Assembly: GCA_022701275.1 (NCBI GenBank)
Contig: CP031740.1
Coordinates: 5,779,001-5,843,000, forward strand
Length of the DNA stretch: 64,000 bases
Source: Microcoleus vaginatus PCC 9802
GTDB taxonomy: Bacteria > Cyanobacteriota > Cyanobacteriia > Cyanobacteriales > Microcoleaceae
Reading direction: 5' to 3'
In this document: positions 18,514 to 27,865 of the stretch, piece by piece
Numbering within the stretch: position 1 is the stretch's first letter
How the letters are laid out: every line of letters begins with the position of its first letter
The notes under the pieces: model-generated
What the model saw: the letters and a program-made list of their open reading frames with translations, nothing else
The model's database searches: none
Told to the model about the DNA's origin: nothing
Made by a program: the position numbers and the translations under genes

Positions 18514-18900
18514 TTTAAAATCCATCACGACGCTTCGCGCTCTGGCTAAAAACCAGGTTTCTTCCCAGATACCAGTCCTGGACGGATGGGCGGGTAGAAA
18601 CCGGGTTTCTACGAAAATTTTGCGATCAGTAACGAAAAATATACCAAGAAACCTCATTTCTGAGGTCGCAAGTGCGATCGCCAACTAGAAATTTGGTCGA
18701 TCGACTCGCTCGTGAGATTGATCGCGCTCTCAAGATCTCGCACTGCACTCGGAAAATTATTATTCTGATGCAAAGGTCAACGATATCAAGCCTTAATCAA
18801 TTCCACATTATATCGGCTCGCTTCTGAGATGGCGGGCGCTGCGCGGGGACGATCGTACAGCACTCCAAAAATTATTATTCCGATGCAAAGGTCAACGATA
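18514..18900. other. Intergenic region with repeat debris
   Basis: Contains ACCGGGTTT-family repeat pieces (about 18547-18620; includes GTAGAAACCGGGTTTCTAC) and a duplicate of the 3' end of pyrR (listed next). No gene seen. Confidence 0.6.
18747..18806. repeat. Partial duplicate of the pyrR 3' end
   Basis: About 60 bases matching 18862-18921 with roughly seven differences by eye, including GATGCAAAGGTCAACGATAT. The 18862 copy contains the last codons of pyrR, so this is a 115-base-offset tandem duplication that has diverged. Confidence 0.8.
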
Positions 18901-19434
18901 TCAACCCTTAATTAACTCCACTCCGTCGCGCCCGTCGAGTTCTTGAACGTAAACCTTAACTTGTTCTTCCTTTGCAGTCGGCAACTTTTTACCCGTAAAA
19001 TCCGGCTGAATCGGTACTTCTCGGTGGCCACGATCGACTAATACCGCTAACCAAATTTTCTCCGGCCGCCCGTAATCGTTGACCGCATTCAAAGCCGCTC
19101 GACTCGTTCTGCCTTTATATATAACGTCATCTACCAACACCACGGTTTTGCCCGTCAAATCGAAAGGAATTTCTGTTTTAGCCGGTGTCCGCATCGCAAC
19201 TCGATCCAAGTCATCTCGGTAAAAGGTAATATCTAAAGCGCCCACGGGTACTTTGACTTGTTCGAGAACTTCAATTTGATCTGCCAAAATTTGAGCTAAA
19301 GGCACTCCTCTACTATGAATGCCCAACAGCACTAACTCCGAGGGATTCCCTGATTTTTCGACAATCTGGGAAGCGACGCGGGTGAGAGTGCGCCTCACTT
19401 CATCAGGGGATAAAATTTCGATAATTGTAGTCAT
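18901..19434 (-). CDS. pyrR: PyrR bifunctional regulator / uracil phosphoribosyltransferase
   Basis: 177 residues, normal length. PyrR binds UMP/UTP and pyr mRNA attenuators in Firmicutes and has uracil phosphoribosyltransferase activity. Key parts: [14 protein letters not shown] (substrate region), [13 protein letters not shown] (the PyrR-specific loop) and the PRPP loop [19 protein letters not shown] at about residues 94-112. C-terminal [21 protein letters not shown] is standard. It is a second uracil phosphoribosyltransferase besides upp. No pyr biosynthesis genes are beside it and no attenuator was seen. In cyanobacteria its regulatory role is not well defined, so the catalytic role is the safer call. 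Confidence 0.96.
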   Translation of the reverse strand: MTTIIEILSPDEVRRTLTRVASQIVEKSGNPSELVLLGIHSRGVPLAQILADQIEVLEQVKVPVGALDITFYRDDLDRVAMRTPAKTEIPFDLTGKTVVLVDDVIYKGRTSRAALNAVNDYGRPEKIWLAVLVDRGHREVPIQPDFTGKKLPTAKEEQVKVYVQELDGRDGVELIKG

Positions 19435-19480
19435 TGGTTGCTGCGAGCTAATTGTTGGCTGTTGGCGGATCGAACAATTT

Positions 19481-19508
19481 TAGATTTTAGATTTTAGATT
19501 TTAGATTG
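19481..19508. repeat. TTTAGAT heptamer tandem repeat
   Basis: About four units of TTTAGAT just upstream of pyrR. Related AT-rich heptamers recur at 4741-4775, 22940-22970 and 43100-43120. Confidence 0.85.
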
Positions 19509-19701
19509 ACTTTACAGATGAATTTGGGGGTTTGAACGAAGGTCAAAACTTTTTTTTGCTCCTGTCGGTGGCTGATCTGTGTCTTCTGCAGGACTTACCC
19601 CGAACGGATGAAAAGCAGATGCTGCGATTGCTTGGCTGAGCGCGAACAATGACAGAAATACGTTATTTATGCCTCCTGGACTGTTCGGGTGAGGTCATCA
19701 G

Positions 19702-20796
19702 TTAGCAGCTCAAACATAATAAGGTATAAAAAAGCAATGATAGTCCCAACCAAATCAGAAAGCAATACCGAGTTAATTGCAATGCTTGGCCAATTAGCGG
19801 CGCTGTGATCGGGTGAATCGGCTCGCCTAAGAGCGGTTTGTGTTTGAGAACTCCGCGATAGGAATTGGTACCTCCTAGTTGTACTCCCAAGATGGCGGCG
19901 TAAACGCACTCGCTCCAACCGGAATTGGGGCTGGCATCTTTAACAGCATCTCTCTGACAAATTTGCCAAATGTAAATCGGTTTGCCAGATATAAGGGCTA
20001 AAGTAATCACTGTTAGCCGGCAAGGAATCCACGTCAGCACGTCTTCTAGTTTGGCGCTAAACCATCCTAAATCTGTGTATGGCGCTTCTTTGTAGCCGAT
20101 CGTAGAATCTAATGTGCTGGCTGCTTTGTAAGCGATCGCCAAGGGGACGATCGCACTCGCCCACATCGAGTTAGGATCGATCGGCCCAGCGGTAACACTT
20201 AATAATAGATGCGGCAGAGCGAACCCAAGTAAGGCATAAAATAGCGGTGCTGTCACACCATCGACTGCATTCTCTGTTACCGTTTCTAACAATGCTCGCA
20301 GAATTTCTGGCTCGGATAAGTTTTCGGTATCCCGGCCGACGTAAAGGCTCAACCTTTCTCGCGCCTTGACTAAATTTCCAACATTTAAAGGTGCTAGCAC
20401 ATCCTCTGCAGCCGCCCTCAAACTGCGACCTGCAAAACAGCTTGCCAGCAAAATGGTGTCTAGGGCAATACCTAAAAGAGGATGCACCCAACTAGCAGCT
20501 TGGACGAGCAACCAACTGACAGTATAACTGCCTACAATCAGCCCGATCGCTAGTATTGTACCAGCACATCGTAACAGCAGTTTGTGCTGATCGCCAGCGG
20601 GACGATCCTCTGCTTCAGGCATTTTGCCTGCGGGATTATTCCATATATTAAAGACAAGTCGAGTATAGCGCTCGATCGCCCAACCCATCGCCTGCACGGG
20701 ATGTGGCCAACCCCAAGGATCGCCGATCGAATAATCCAACACCGCAGCTAAAATCAAAACAGGAAATTCATCCGGCATCATTATATATTGTGTCAA
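19702..20796 (-). CDS. cbiB: Adenosylcobinamide-phosphate synthase (CbiB/CobD)
   Basis: 364 residues, membrane enzyme that attaches aminopropanol phosphate to adenosylcobyric acid in (pseudo)cobalamin synthesis. Family motifs: AAVLDYSIGDPWGWPHPVQAMG (first helix and conserved DP..HP), LLETVTENAVDGVTAPLFYAL with the catalytic-region ENAVDG, YKAASTLDSTIGYK and VKDASPNSGWSECVYAAILGVQLGG. About five membrane segments. An ATG at 20796 or one of the next Met codons could be the start; the first strong homology begins eight residues in. No cobalamin riboswitch was seen in the 93-base upstream gap. Other cobalamin genes are not in the window. Confidence 0.94.
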   Translation of the reverse strand: MTQYIMMPDEFPVLILAAVLDYSIGDPWGWPHPVQAMGWAIERYTRLVFNIWNNPAGKMPEAEDRPAGDQHKLLLRCAGTILAIGLIVGSYTVSWLLVQAASWVHPLLGIALDTILLASCFAGRSLRAAAEDVLAPLNVGNLVKARERLSLYVGRDTENLSEPEILRALLETVTENAVDGVTAPLFYALLGFALPHLLLSVTAGPIDPNSMWASAIVPLAIAYKAASTLDSTIGYKEAPYTDLGWFSAKLEDVLTWIPCRLTVITLALISGKPIYIWQICQRDAVKDASPNSGWSECVYAAILGVQLGGTNSYRGVLKHKPLLGEPIHPITAPLIGQALQLTRYCFLIWLGLSLLFYTLLCLSC

Positions 20797-20889
20797 ACTT
20801 GATAGTCCGTCCGAGCAAGAGCACTCGCAATGGTAGCGCAGGTTTTAACTACTCCTACCCTTGCGGACTTTGATTTTTGAGCTGCAATT

Positions 20890-21291
20890 TTAACTGCTGA
20901 GATTACTTTCGTCGCGGAGCAAGTGTACGTTCTGCTCCCAATTAACACCGTCAAAGGGTAGGATCTGAAAGTGTTCGATGGCATAGTCGTCAAGACAGCG
21001 GACGTTGACATCGAAATGATCGGGATGCGATCGGGGGCGATAGAACGAGTGAATGCCGCAAATTCGGCAGAAAGTATGTTGAGCAGTTCCTGTATTAAAT
21101 GTATAGGTGGTCAAAACATCTTCGCCACTGAGCAAGGTAAAACGTTCCGGCGGCACAATGAGGTGCAAAAATCCTTTCTTTTTACAGATAGAGCAGTTGC
21201 AATCAGATGCTTCGTGTTTGTCAACGGCGACACGGAAGCGGACAGCTCCGCAGTGACAGCCGCCAAAGTAGGTAACAAGTGTTGCGTCCAT
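20890..21291 (-). CDS. GFA-family zinc protein
   Basis: 133 residues. Members of this family include glutathione-dependent formaldehyde-activating enzyme and many proteins of unknown substrate. Zinc-binding cysteines follow the family pattern: GGCHCGAVRF, then SDCNCSICKKKGF and FCRICGIHSFYRP. The fold is a small CENP-V/GFA beta structure. The family name implies a glutathione-adduct substrate, but that is not shown for most members. It lies between cbiB and an Rrf2 gene, all on the minus strand, with 93- and 37-base gaps; cotranscription with Rrf2 is possible. Confidence 0.9.
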   Translation of the reverse strand: MDATLVTYFGGCHCGAVRFRVAVDKHEASDCNCSICKKKGFLHLIVPPERFTLLSGEDVLTTYTFNTGTAQHTFCRICGIHSFYRPRSHPDHFDVNVRCLDDYAIEHFQILPFDGVNWEQNVHLLRDESNLSS

Positions 21292-21328
21292 GTGTGATTG
21301 CTGGCGATCGAATGAATGAACTTACCAT

Positions 21329-21772
21329 TTAAATGATAAAGCTAGTTTCTTCCCCAAGAGCCGCTTGCCAACTGCGGACATCATAGTATAAGTCTTCGAG
21401 GGAAATACTGTACAGCGCTTCGGCCAGTTTTTTGTGCAATCGGTTCCACAAACTGAATGTTACCCAGTCCTCTGCTTGCGTCGCGTCGGGAAAATGTCGA
21501 GGTAAAGGTTCAATAGTTTCACCTACAGCCTCTAAGATTTGTCCTAAAGAGATTTGAGCTGGCTGGCGGGCTAATTGATATCCTCCTTGGGAACCCCGAA
21601 CAGATTGGACTAAACCGGCTCGTCGCATTTCAATCAGCAATTTTTCTAGATACGGAGCAGGTAACTCCTGTCGCTTCGCTATCGATTTCACCGATGTCGG
21701 GCCAAAGCGAGGTTGCAAACTTAGATCCAGTAATGCTTTGACACTGTAGTGTCCGCGTGTGGTTAACTTCAT
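21329..21772 (-). CDS. Rrf2-family transcriptional regulator without cluster cysteines
   Basis: 147 residues. The N-terminal winged helix is typical: MKLTTRGHYSVKALLDLSLQ, then IAKRQELPAPYLEKLL and the wing LVQSVRGSQGGYQLARQP. IscR and NsrR bind an Fe-S cluster through three cysteines in the C-terminal half; this protein has no cysteine at all, so it cannot be a standard cluster sensor. The C-terminus (WVTFSLWNRLHKKLAEALYSISLEDLYYD) is the dimer helix. Its GFA neighbour downstream (37 bases) is a plausible target or cotranscribed partner. Confidence 0.93.
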   Translation of the reverse strand: MKLTTRGHYSVKALLDLSLQPRFGPTSVKSIAKRQELPAPYLEKLLIEMRRAGLVQSVRGSQGGYQLARQPAQISLGQILEAVGETIEPLPRHFPDATQAEDWVTFSLWNRLHKKLAEALYSISLEDLYYDVRSWQAALGEETSFII

Positions 21773-22037
21773 GGGATTTTAAGAGCGGGGCAAATATTCA
21801 GCTAGCTGATAGCTGATAGCTTATGCTACCGACTTTAGAGATTGCTCGCATCGGCTGCAGCTACTCCTCAAGAAAGACTGCAGTTTGTTAAAAATATTTA
21901 GATAATAGTGGTTAACAATTGAGCCGATCGGTGTAATATGGTTTTACGACCAGCTATAAAGCTAAAGTTTCTTGGTCAAACCAAAAACCAACCGAGAAAA
22001 AATCCGTACACCAGTTGAATATTTCAGGACTCAGTAA

Positions 22038-22430
22038 ATGGCTAAAAAGAAAAATATCGAACCCCTTGAAGGCGAAGATCTGATCAAAAAGGTCAAAGAC
22101 CTAGAGAACCTTACCAAGGAAGAAAAAGCTAGAGCCTGTGGCTACTACACCGTTACCAAGAACGGCGTAGAACGGGTCAACATGATGAAATTCCTGAATG
22201 CGCTGATTGATGCAGAAGGCATTCAGCTAGACGGGAAGCAAAACGGCAATGGACGCGGCGGACGCTCTGCCAGCTATCGGATTAGCGTTCAATCTAACGG
22301 CAACTTACTGATTGGAGCTGCCTACACCAAACAGATGGAACTCCAGCCGGGAGATGAATTTGAAATCTCTTTGGGACGCAAGCACATTCACCTGCGCCAA
22401 ATTGATCGAGAAGAAGAAGAAGAATCCTAG
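22038..22430 (+). CDS. Cyanobacterial AbrB-like regulator (cyAbrB)
   Basis: 130 residues. The cyAbrB family regulates nitrogen, carbon and hydrogenase genes and is nearly universal in cyanobacteria. The N-terminal region (KVKDLENLTKEEKARACGYYTV) is the cyanobacterium-specific part; the AbrB DNA-binding domain is C-terminal (about 75-122; YRISVQSNGNLLIGAAYTKQ and ELQPGDEFEISLGRKHIHLR), with an acidic tail. Start and length match the family. It is expressed alone, with a 265-base upstream gap to the Rrf2 gene on the other strand. Confidence 0.93.
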   Translation: MAKKKNIEPLEGEDLIKKVKDLENLTKEEKARACGYYTVTKNGVERVNMMKFLNALIDAEGIQLDGKQNGNGRGGRSASYRISVQSNGNLLIGAAYTKQMELQPGDEFEISLGRKHIHLRQIDREEEEES

Positions 22431-23104
22431 GCCTTTACGACTTGCTTTGACTTCTTGCTTGAACTGGTTGGTTTGACTTCAAGCATTGACTGCAAGCAGA
22501 GAGTTGGCTCTGAAATCTTTCTGTGAGCCTAAAACAGTATGGCTTCTATAGATGGCAATGGCTCGACAAAAGCCACTGCCACCACTTTATATTTTGCGAG
22601 AATACCTATTCTCGCCCCTCGCTATATCCGTGTGGACAAGCGGGGGATTTTCCGCGTAGCTGTTAAAGAGAAGTTCTGCAGCCAATGGTGTACGGGATTT
22701 AACGGATGTAATCGATGGATGTTCTGCAGCCAATGGTGTACGGGATTTAACGGATGTAATGGATGAACCGAAGAGGTTTGAAGGAAGAATTAGGTTTGGT
22801 TGAGGTAGGAAACCCACCACAGCAAGAAAATGGCGGAGGTATTCTCAGCTAACAGTGGGTAATAGCAGTTGAAAAAAAGAATGCCACTGTAGAGATGCTC
22901 GAAAGCACGAGCTTGATCATTCATTCCCAATTATTTAACCTAAAATCTAAAATCTCAAATCTAAAATTGTATAAGTCTCGTGCTTGCTCCTGATTTGTGT
23001 CTCTGTGGGAGGGGTTTTGAGGGCAAGGAAACACCTCGATCGCCCCTAAGTGAAATTACAGGCAGGAACAGTTAAAGTGTTAGGGAGCAATTAGTGACCA
23101 GCCT
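22431..23104. other. Intergenic region with tandem and inverted repeats
   Basis: 674 bases. Holds a 9-bp perfect hairpin GCGAGAATA-CC-TATTCTCGC at 22596-22615 and a 48-base tandem repeat at 22673-22766. No gene is called; a 75-codon frame across the repeat looks spurious. Confidence 0.6.
22673..22766. repeat. 48-bp tandem repeat, two copies
   Basis: Units begin at 22673 and 22721, each opening with GTTCTGCAGCCAATGG. The first 40 bases are identical, and the ends differ slightly. Read on the plus strand they give (F)CSQWCTGFNGCN, a coincidence of the repeat as far as I can tell. Confidence 0.85.
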
Positions 23105-24663
23105 ATGCTGTTGCCCCGATTCGCGAGTAAAACTTCTCAACACCACACAAAAATCTCCCTGCGTCGCCTTCTAGTGGCCTCTGTTGTGCTGCAAATCGTC
23201 GCAGCAGTCGGGATGGTCGGGTATCTGTCCTTTCGCAACGGAGACAAAGCAGTCGAAGAGTTCGCCGAGAAATTGATCGCCCAGACGGGGAAGAGAGTTG
23301 AAGAAAAGCTGATTTCTTTTCTCGAACCTACCCAGTGGGTAAATAAACTTAACAACGCTGAAGCGATCGACCGCGCTGAATTAAACTTACAGTTAGAAAG
23401 ACCCTAGCCTCGGGGAGAGAAGTTCCTCTGGCAGCAAATGCGATCTTTTAAAAGCATTCAATGGATATCCTTCCGTGCTGAAAAATCAGGAGAATATCTC
23501 GGCATTGGCCGCAACCCCACGGATAACAGCTTGCAAATTGTCGCAGCTAACAAGTCTACCAACTCTCACAACATATACTAAGCTACAGACAGCCTAGGCA
23601 CTCGCACCGCTAAATTAAAGGCAGAACCGGCAACCTACAATGCCCGCCTGCGCCCCTGGTACAAAGAAGCTGTCGCAGCGAACAAACAAAGCGATTTGGA
23701 CGAGTATTTATCCTGGTTTTACTCCCGGGAGTGTTTTTATTGCTGCCAGCCAACCGATTCGCGATCGAAATGGTAAATTGCTGGGAGTTAGTGCCGTAGA
23801 CTTTTCGCTCTCGGGGCTTCAGCACTATCTCCATCGCATCAAGCTTAGCAAAACGGGACAAATTTTCGCGATCGAACGATCGGGCTTGCTGGTTGCCAGT
23901 TCGAGTCAAGAATCACCCTTTAGAAAGATGTCTGGAAAGCAGCAACTGCAGCGGGTGAATGTTTTAGACAGCCAAACTCCTGTCATTCGCACCGCAGCTA
24001 AATATTTGTACGAACACTTCGGGGGTTTTGGCGACATTAAGCAGCGGCAGCAACTGAAATTTAGCCGAGACGGGCAGGAATATTTTGTGGAAGTGCTGCC
24101 GTTTGCTGATGTTTACGGTTTGAACTGGCTGATTGCGATCGCAGTTCCCGAATCCGATTTCAAGGGGCAAATTAACAAAAATACGCGCACTACAATTTTA
24201 CTTTGTTGGGGGGCGCTGCTGCTATCGACAATTGCTGGAGTGGTGACAGCGAGGTGGGTAACACTGCCCCTGCTGCGGCTCAACGAAGCAGCTAAAGATA
24301 TTGCCGCCAGAGAGTGCGTGCTGTGACTGTCAGTAGGCTTGATGAAGTCGGCGAATTAGCGCCGTCTTTCAACGAGATGGCAGCTCAACTGAAAAAGTTT
24401 GTTCCAGCTTTGGCACAAAGTGAAGAAAAATTTGCCCAACTGGGAGAAAATTTGCCCGTTGGAGTCTCGACGATAACTCCGGGTGGCGCAGTTATTTTCA
24501 TCAATTGGGCGCGAGAGCAAATATTGGGTAGGGGATAAATGCCCGATACTAGCGCCGAAGAGCTACCACAAGCTTATCAAACTTATATAAATTAGCGAAC
24601 ACTGTTCCCGGAAAACTTTATCCTATAAACTTGCTGTCGGGGGCGCAAGGCGCAGCTAATGAC
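23105..24663 (+). pseudogene. Decayed Cache-HAMP-PAS sensor gene
   Basis: Fragments of one transmembrane sensor remain in order. An N-terminal membrane helix (LVASVVLQIVAAVGMVGYLS) is followed by in-frame stops at about 23405 and 23579. A frameshift near 23700-23760 leads to a dCache-like segment (IFIAA.., AASQPIRDRNGKLLGVSAVDFS), a second membrane helix (LLCWGALLLSTIAGVVTARW) and a HAMP start. A second frameshift near 24310 leads to SRLDEVGELAPSFNEMAAQLK and a PAS start (LGENLPVGVSTITPGG). Beyond the stop at 24538 another frame gives ANTVPGKLYPINLLSG, matching the usual PAS continuation. No kinase or GGDEF end remains. It is clearly non-functional. Confidence 0.85.
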
Positions 24664-24697
24664 TGATGAATGATGACTGATGACTAAGCTGGATATT

Positions 24698-26074
24698 TTA
24701 TATTTTTTTATGTTGAGAAAAAATTCTACAGTTATTGATATCAATCAACAACTGCTCTTCTTCATGCTTGTCTGACATATTCACTAAATTATACTGAACA
24801 TTGTCTCCATAAATAGTTATAGCAATCTGGCTCAATTCTAAAAAATTAATGAGCCACTCACATTCAGTAGCCGAGTCATCTTGATAGTATTGAATTAATC
24901 TGGCACAACAAAGTTCTAAGTAGGTTCTGGAATGGGGTGAAATTAAAATAAGTTTGAGAATTAGAATTGCTAGTGTTAAAGGATTTAGTTGAGTAGCGAA
25001 GAGTAGAAATAAGGCTGTTGGTTTCCCGGAATTTTCCACAGTCAAACATTTGATTAGATAATTGCAAGTTCTGAGATGCAGGCCTGTACTCAAAGTTTCT
25101 CCGTCATTTTCGAGATGAAAAGTCTCTATAATATTAATTATCTTCGATTGGTAAATATCAGTGCCTAAAAGTTTAGATTGGTAATTAAATAAATACTTAA
25201 TTAGAGATTCCTTAAAGTGCTTGTAAGTAATATTTTGAGTCTCTCTAAGAAAAATATTTGCTAAGCTGCGATAGTTTAAGGAGCCGCGGTTGACCAAAAT
25301 TATTTTGATTAAACGCAGGGCTTCATCTCCTAAAAGTGTGGGATTATGATAATTATTTAATTGGGATGTAGCAGACTGAGAGCGAGAGGTATACATTGCT
25401 AGGTCAAACTTGTATTTTTCTTTGAGCTGCTGCGACAATAGTCTGGCAGCTTGGCGTTCTTCGGGGGTGTTTTTAGGATCTAGATATTGAGTGGCTAGCA
25501 AATAAGGCTGATAGCGAGAAGTCCAGTGATTTTGTAGTGGCTGGTAGTCCTCGTACTTTAATACAAATAACTTTAGCTCTTCATAGTCTTTGCTGCTGAG
25601 AAAGTTGGTCAGCCACACTCTCAGTATTTTGAGACAATTGTCGGGGTGGCGTTCGCTAAGGGTTCTATCGCTAATAATTTTAATTAAGTCGCGAGCCAGT
25701 TGGTATTGTTTCTGAGTAATCCAATTATTTAATAAGATGTAAATGCAGCGTTTAAATAAGTAGTTAAATTCTAGTTGAGAGTCAAATTCAATTATTGTGT
25801 TTAAAGCTTGAATTAATGTGGGGTTAGCTGGAGGAACCAATTGGATAAATATGTTTTTAAATTGTTGCAAAACTACTTCTGATGGCGAGTTTTTGATGTG
25901 ATATATAAAAAATTTGTAAATGATATCTTGAGCTGCGGAAACCGTCAGCGCTGATTTTTGTAATTGAGCTGTTGGCTGAGGGGTGAGAGCCTCTGGTAAT
26001 ATATTGTTTGTCAGAGCAGGCAGAACTTTTGACTCTGTTGTTTCGGATTGAGAGGAAAACTGCTGAGATGGCAT
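24698..26074 (-). CDS. Protein of unknown function, 458 residues
   Basis: Not recognised. No signal peptide or membrane helix is obvious. After a Ser/Thr/Gln-rich first ~40 residues the protein looks almost wholly helical with a leucine- and isoleucine-rich pattern (RCIYILLNNWITQKQYQLARDL, ALFLLFATQLNPLTLAILILKL), suggestive of a HEAT- or TPR-like superhelix. Codon use is more AT-rich than neighbours. It is bordered by the decayed sensor (other strand) and a hairpin followed by a site-2 protease. A conserved cyanobacterial protein is likely, but I cannot name a family. Confidence 0.6.
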   Translation of the reverse strand: MPSQQFSSQSETTESKVLPALTNNILPEALTPQPTAQLQKSALTVSAAQDIIYKFFIYHIKNSPSEVVLQQFKNIFIQLVPPANPTLIQALNTIIEFDSQLEFNYLFKRCIYILLNNWITQKQYQLARDLIKIISDRTLSERHPDNCLKILRVWLTNFLSSKDYEELKLFVLKYEDYQPLQNHWTSRYQPYLLATQYLDPKNTPEERQAARLLSQQLKEKYKFDLAMYTSRSQSATSQLNNYHNPTLLGDEALRLIKIILVNRGSLNYRSLANIFLRETQNITYKHFKESLIKYLFNYQSKLLGTDIYQSKIINIIETFHLENDGETLSTGLHLRTCNYLIKCLTVENSGKPTALFLLFATQLNPLTLAILILKLILISPHSRTYLELCCARLIQYYQDDSATECEWLINFLELSQIAITIYGDNVQYNLVNMSDKHEEEQLLIDINNCRIFSQHKKI

Positions 26075-26170
26075 AGCGTCCTCGCTCAGATGATCAATAC
26101 ACTATTATAGTTATCATCCTTGATTTGCAGCTAATAATTTAGTGTTTCACTTGGCTTTTGTCCAGCTACA

Positions 26171-26220
26171 GTTAACCCCCCCGATCGCCCTTTTGGTAAG
26201 GGGAAATCGAGGGGGTTAAC
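26171..26220. repeat. Hairpin GTTAACCCCC...GGGGGTTAAC
   Basis: Exact 10-bp outer arms (26171-26180 and 26211-26220) with an inner CCCTT/AAGGG pair. It is related to the repeat inside the GT4 gene and lies downstream of the site-2 protease gene, so it may end that transcript. Confidence 0.8.
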
Positions 26221-26246
26221 TGTTATTTGTCAAGTATCTGAGAATA

Positions 26247-27350
26247 TCAAGCAGGGTTCGCTTCGGCTTGTCTTTGTAGCAGGCGGGCAATTTCAGCTTT
26301 TTCTACAAGTCCGACGAGGACACCGTTTTCCCGAATGACGGGGAGTTCTTGTACTTTTAGCTGTTCTAGGAGGGTGACTACTTCGAGGAGGGATAATTCT
26401 GGTTTGACGGTTGTGGAAAATTCGATCGGCTTCAGGAGTTCTTTAACTAAAACTTGGGGCCAAGTTCCGGTAGGAATGGTTTTGAGGTCGTCTAGGTCGA
26501 TCGCCCCTACCAATTGTCCGGCATCATCTGTTGCCAGGAACCTGCGCCAGGTTTGAGTGCTACCGATCACGTAGTTGTTGGCAAATTCTCTGAGGGACAA
26601 GTCTTGCGAGACGATCGGACTTTCGGGGGTCACAGCATCTGCGGCTGTCAGCCCTGCCAGTTTATTTTGGACTGTGGCATATTGGGCAGATTGACCGGCA
26701 TTTTGCAGTAAGAACCAACCGATTACTAGATTCCAAATATTGCCGAATACGCCTGTAGCAATGGCAATCCAACCAATTATCTGACCGACGCGGCTAGCAA
26801 AAATTACACCTTTGTAAGGGTTGCCAGTAATTTTCCAGACGATCGCTTTGAGGATGTTGCCACCGTCGAGGGGCAAACCGGGAATTAAGTTAAATAAGGC
26901 TAAAACTAAGTTGATCGAAGCTAAAAGTCCGACGATGGCGGCTGCGGGGCCTGTGAGACCAGCACCGATGCCGATCGCTGTTAACAAACCGGATAAAAAT
27001 AAGCTCACCAACGGGCCTGCAATCGCTACCCAAAATGCTTCGGCTGGGGTTTTGGATTCTCTTTCTAAATTAGCCAGTCCGCCAAACAGAAATAGCGAAA
27101 TCGATTTCACGCCAATTCCCTGTTTAATGGCTACCCAACTGTGTCCTAATTCGTGGGCTAAGACGGAAGCAAATAACAGTAACGCTGTGAATAATCCCAG
27201 CATCCAGGGCGCTACGGGGCCCAATGTGGGAAACAGGGCAGCTAATGCGCCGCCGTACTGCCAGGTTACTAAACCCAGAACTAAAAACCAAGATGCGTTG
27301 ACAAAGAAGGGAATCCCAAACAGGTTGCCGACGCGAAATGTACCGTTCAT
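26247..27350 (-). CDS. Site-2-type metalloprotease with CBS domains
   Basis: 367 residues. M50-family intramembrane zinc protease: HELGH active site at about residue 66 (SVLAHELGHSWVAIKQG), the third ligand in NLIPGLPLDGG near 157-167, and about six membrane segments in the first 225 residues. The last ~130 residues form a CBS pair (AADAVTPESPIVSQDLSLREF, LPVIRENGVLVGLVEKAEIARLL). Such proteases cut membrane substrates such as anti-sigma factors; the CBS pair probably senses adenine nucleotides. The start MNGTFRVGNLFGIPFFVN is the family standard. The substrate is unknown. Confidence 0.92.
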   Translation of the reverse strand: MNGTFRVGNLFGIPFFVNASWFLVLGLVTWQYGGALAALFPTLGPVAPWMLGLFTALLLFASVLAHELGHSWVAIKQGIGVKSISLFLFGGLANLERESKTPAEAFWVAIAGPLVSLFLSGLLTAIGIGAGLTGPAAAIVGLLASINLVLALFNLIPGLPLDGGNILKAIVWKITGNPYKGVIFASRVGQIIGWIAIATGVFGNIWNLVIGWFLLQNAGQSAQYATVQNKLAGLTAADAVTPESPIVSQDLSLREFANNYVIGSTQTWRRFLATDDAGQLVGAIDLDDLKTIPTGTWPQVLVKELLKPIEFSTTVKPELSLLEVVTLLEQLKVQELPVIRENGVLVGLVEKAEIARLLQRQAEANPA

Positions 27351-27865
27351 AATGGCTACCTCTAATTTTACGAATGAGAGGTTTTTCTCTCTGTCTCCTT
27401 ATCGTAACGAAACGTAACGGCGATGTTAATGCTTCAATTAGGGTGTTATCCGTCTGTGGAGGTTCGGTTTGCGGAATAATCACCGCCGACTGCGGTTGGC
27501 CCCGCCAAGGGTTAAAAATCCCTATCTCAAAAGGGAAGTTCTCGCTATGAGGCTTGAGGAGGATATTTGTTTTAGTTTTCTGTTTTAATTTTCAATGGGT
27601 TTTAACTCACATCTTGCACCTCTGTCATGAACAGGCAAGATGCCTGTTCCACAACAGATGAATTTTCTTTCTTGTGGGCCGTTGCTCCTAGCCCGCCCAT
27701 AAAAGCCTTATTGAAAATCGTGCATCATCTAACTTTTAACCGAATGCAAGCTTTGAGAGGGGGAATTAATCCCCCGACTGACTATTACAACTGTGGCAAG
27801 ATATCAGTTTCAAGCAACTTTAGCTATAATGACTTACCCTAAGAATAGTTTTGGTGCTAATAATT
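27351..27865. other. Intergenic region with repeats
   Basis: Includes the GAACAGGCA-AGA-TGCCTGTTC palindrome at 27629-27649 and a GGGGGA-ATTAA-TCCCCC hairpin near 27759. No gene seen. Promoters for the divergent site-2 protease and DUF3616 genes should lie here. Confidence 0.6.

Noticed and set aside
20797..20889. Cobalamin riboswitch upstream of cbiB
   Set aside because: The 93-base gap is too short and shows no conserved B12-box sequence.
21928..21950. NtcA-like site before cyAbrB
   Set aside because: The sequence GTA-N9-TAC has nine spacer bases, not the required eight.
22539..22766. 75-codon frame with CSQWCTGFNGCN twice
   Set aside because: Cys-rich peptide comes only from the 48-bp tandem repeat; no start signal or homology.
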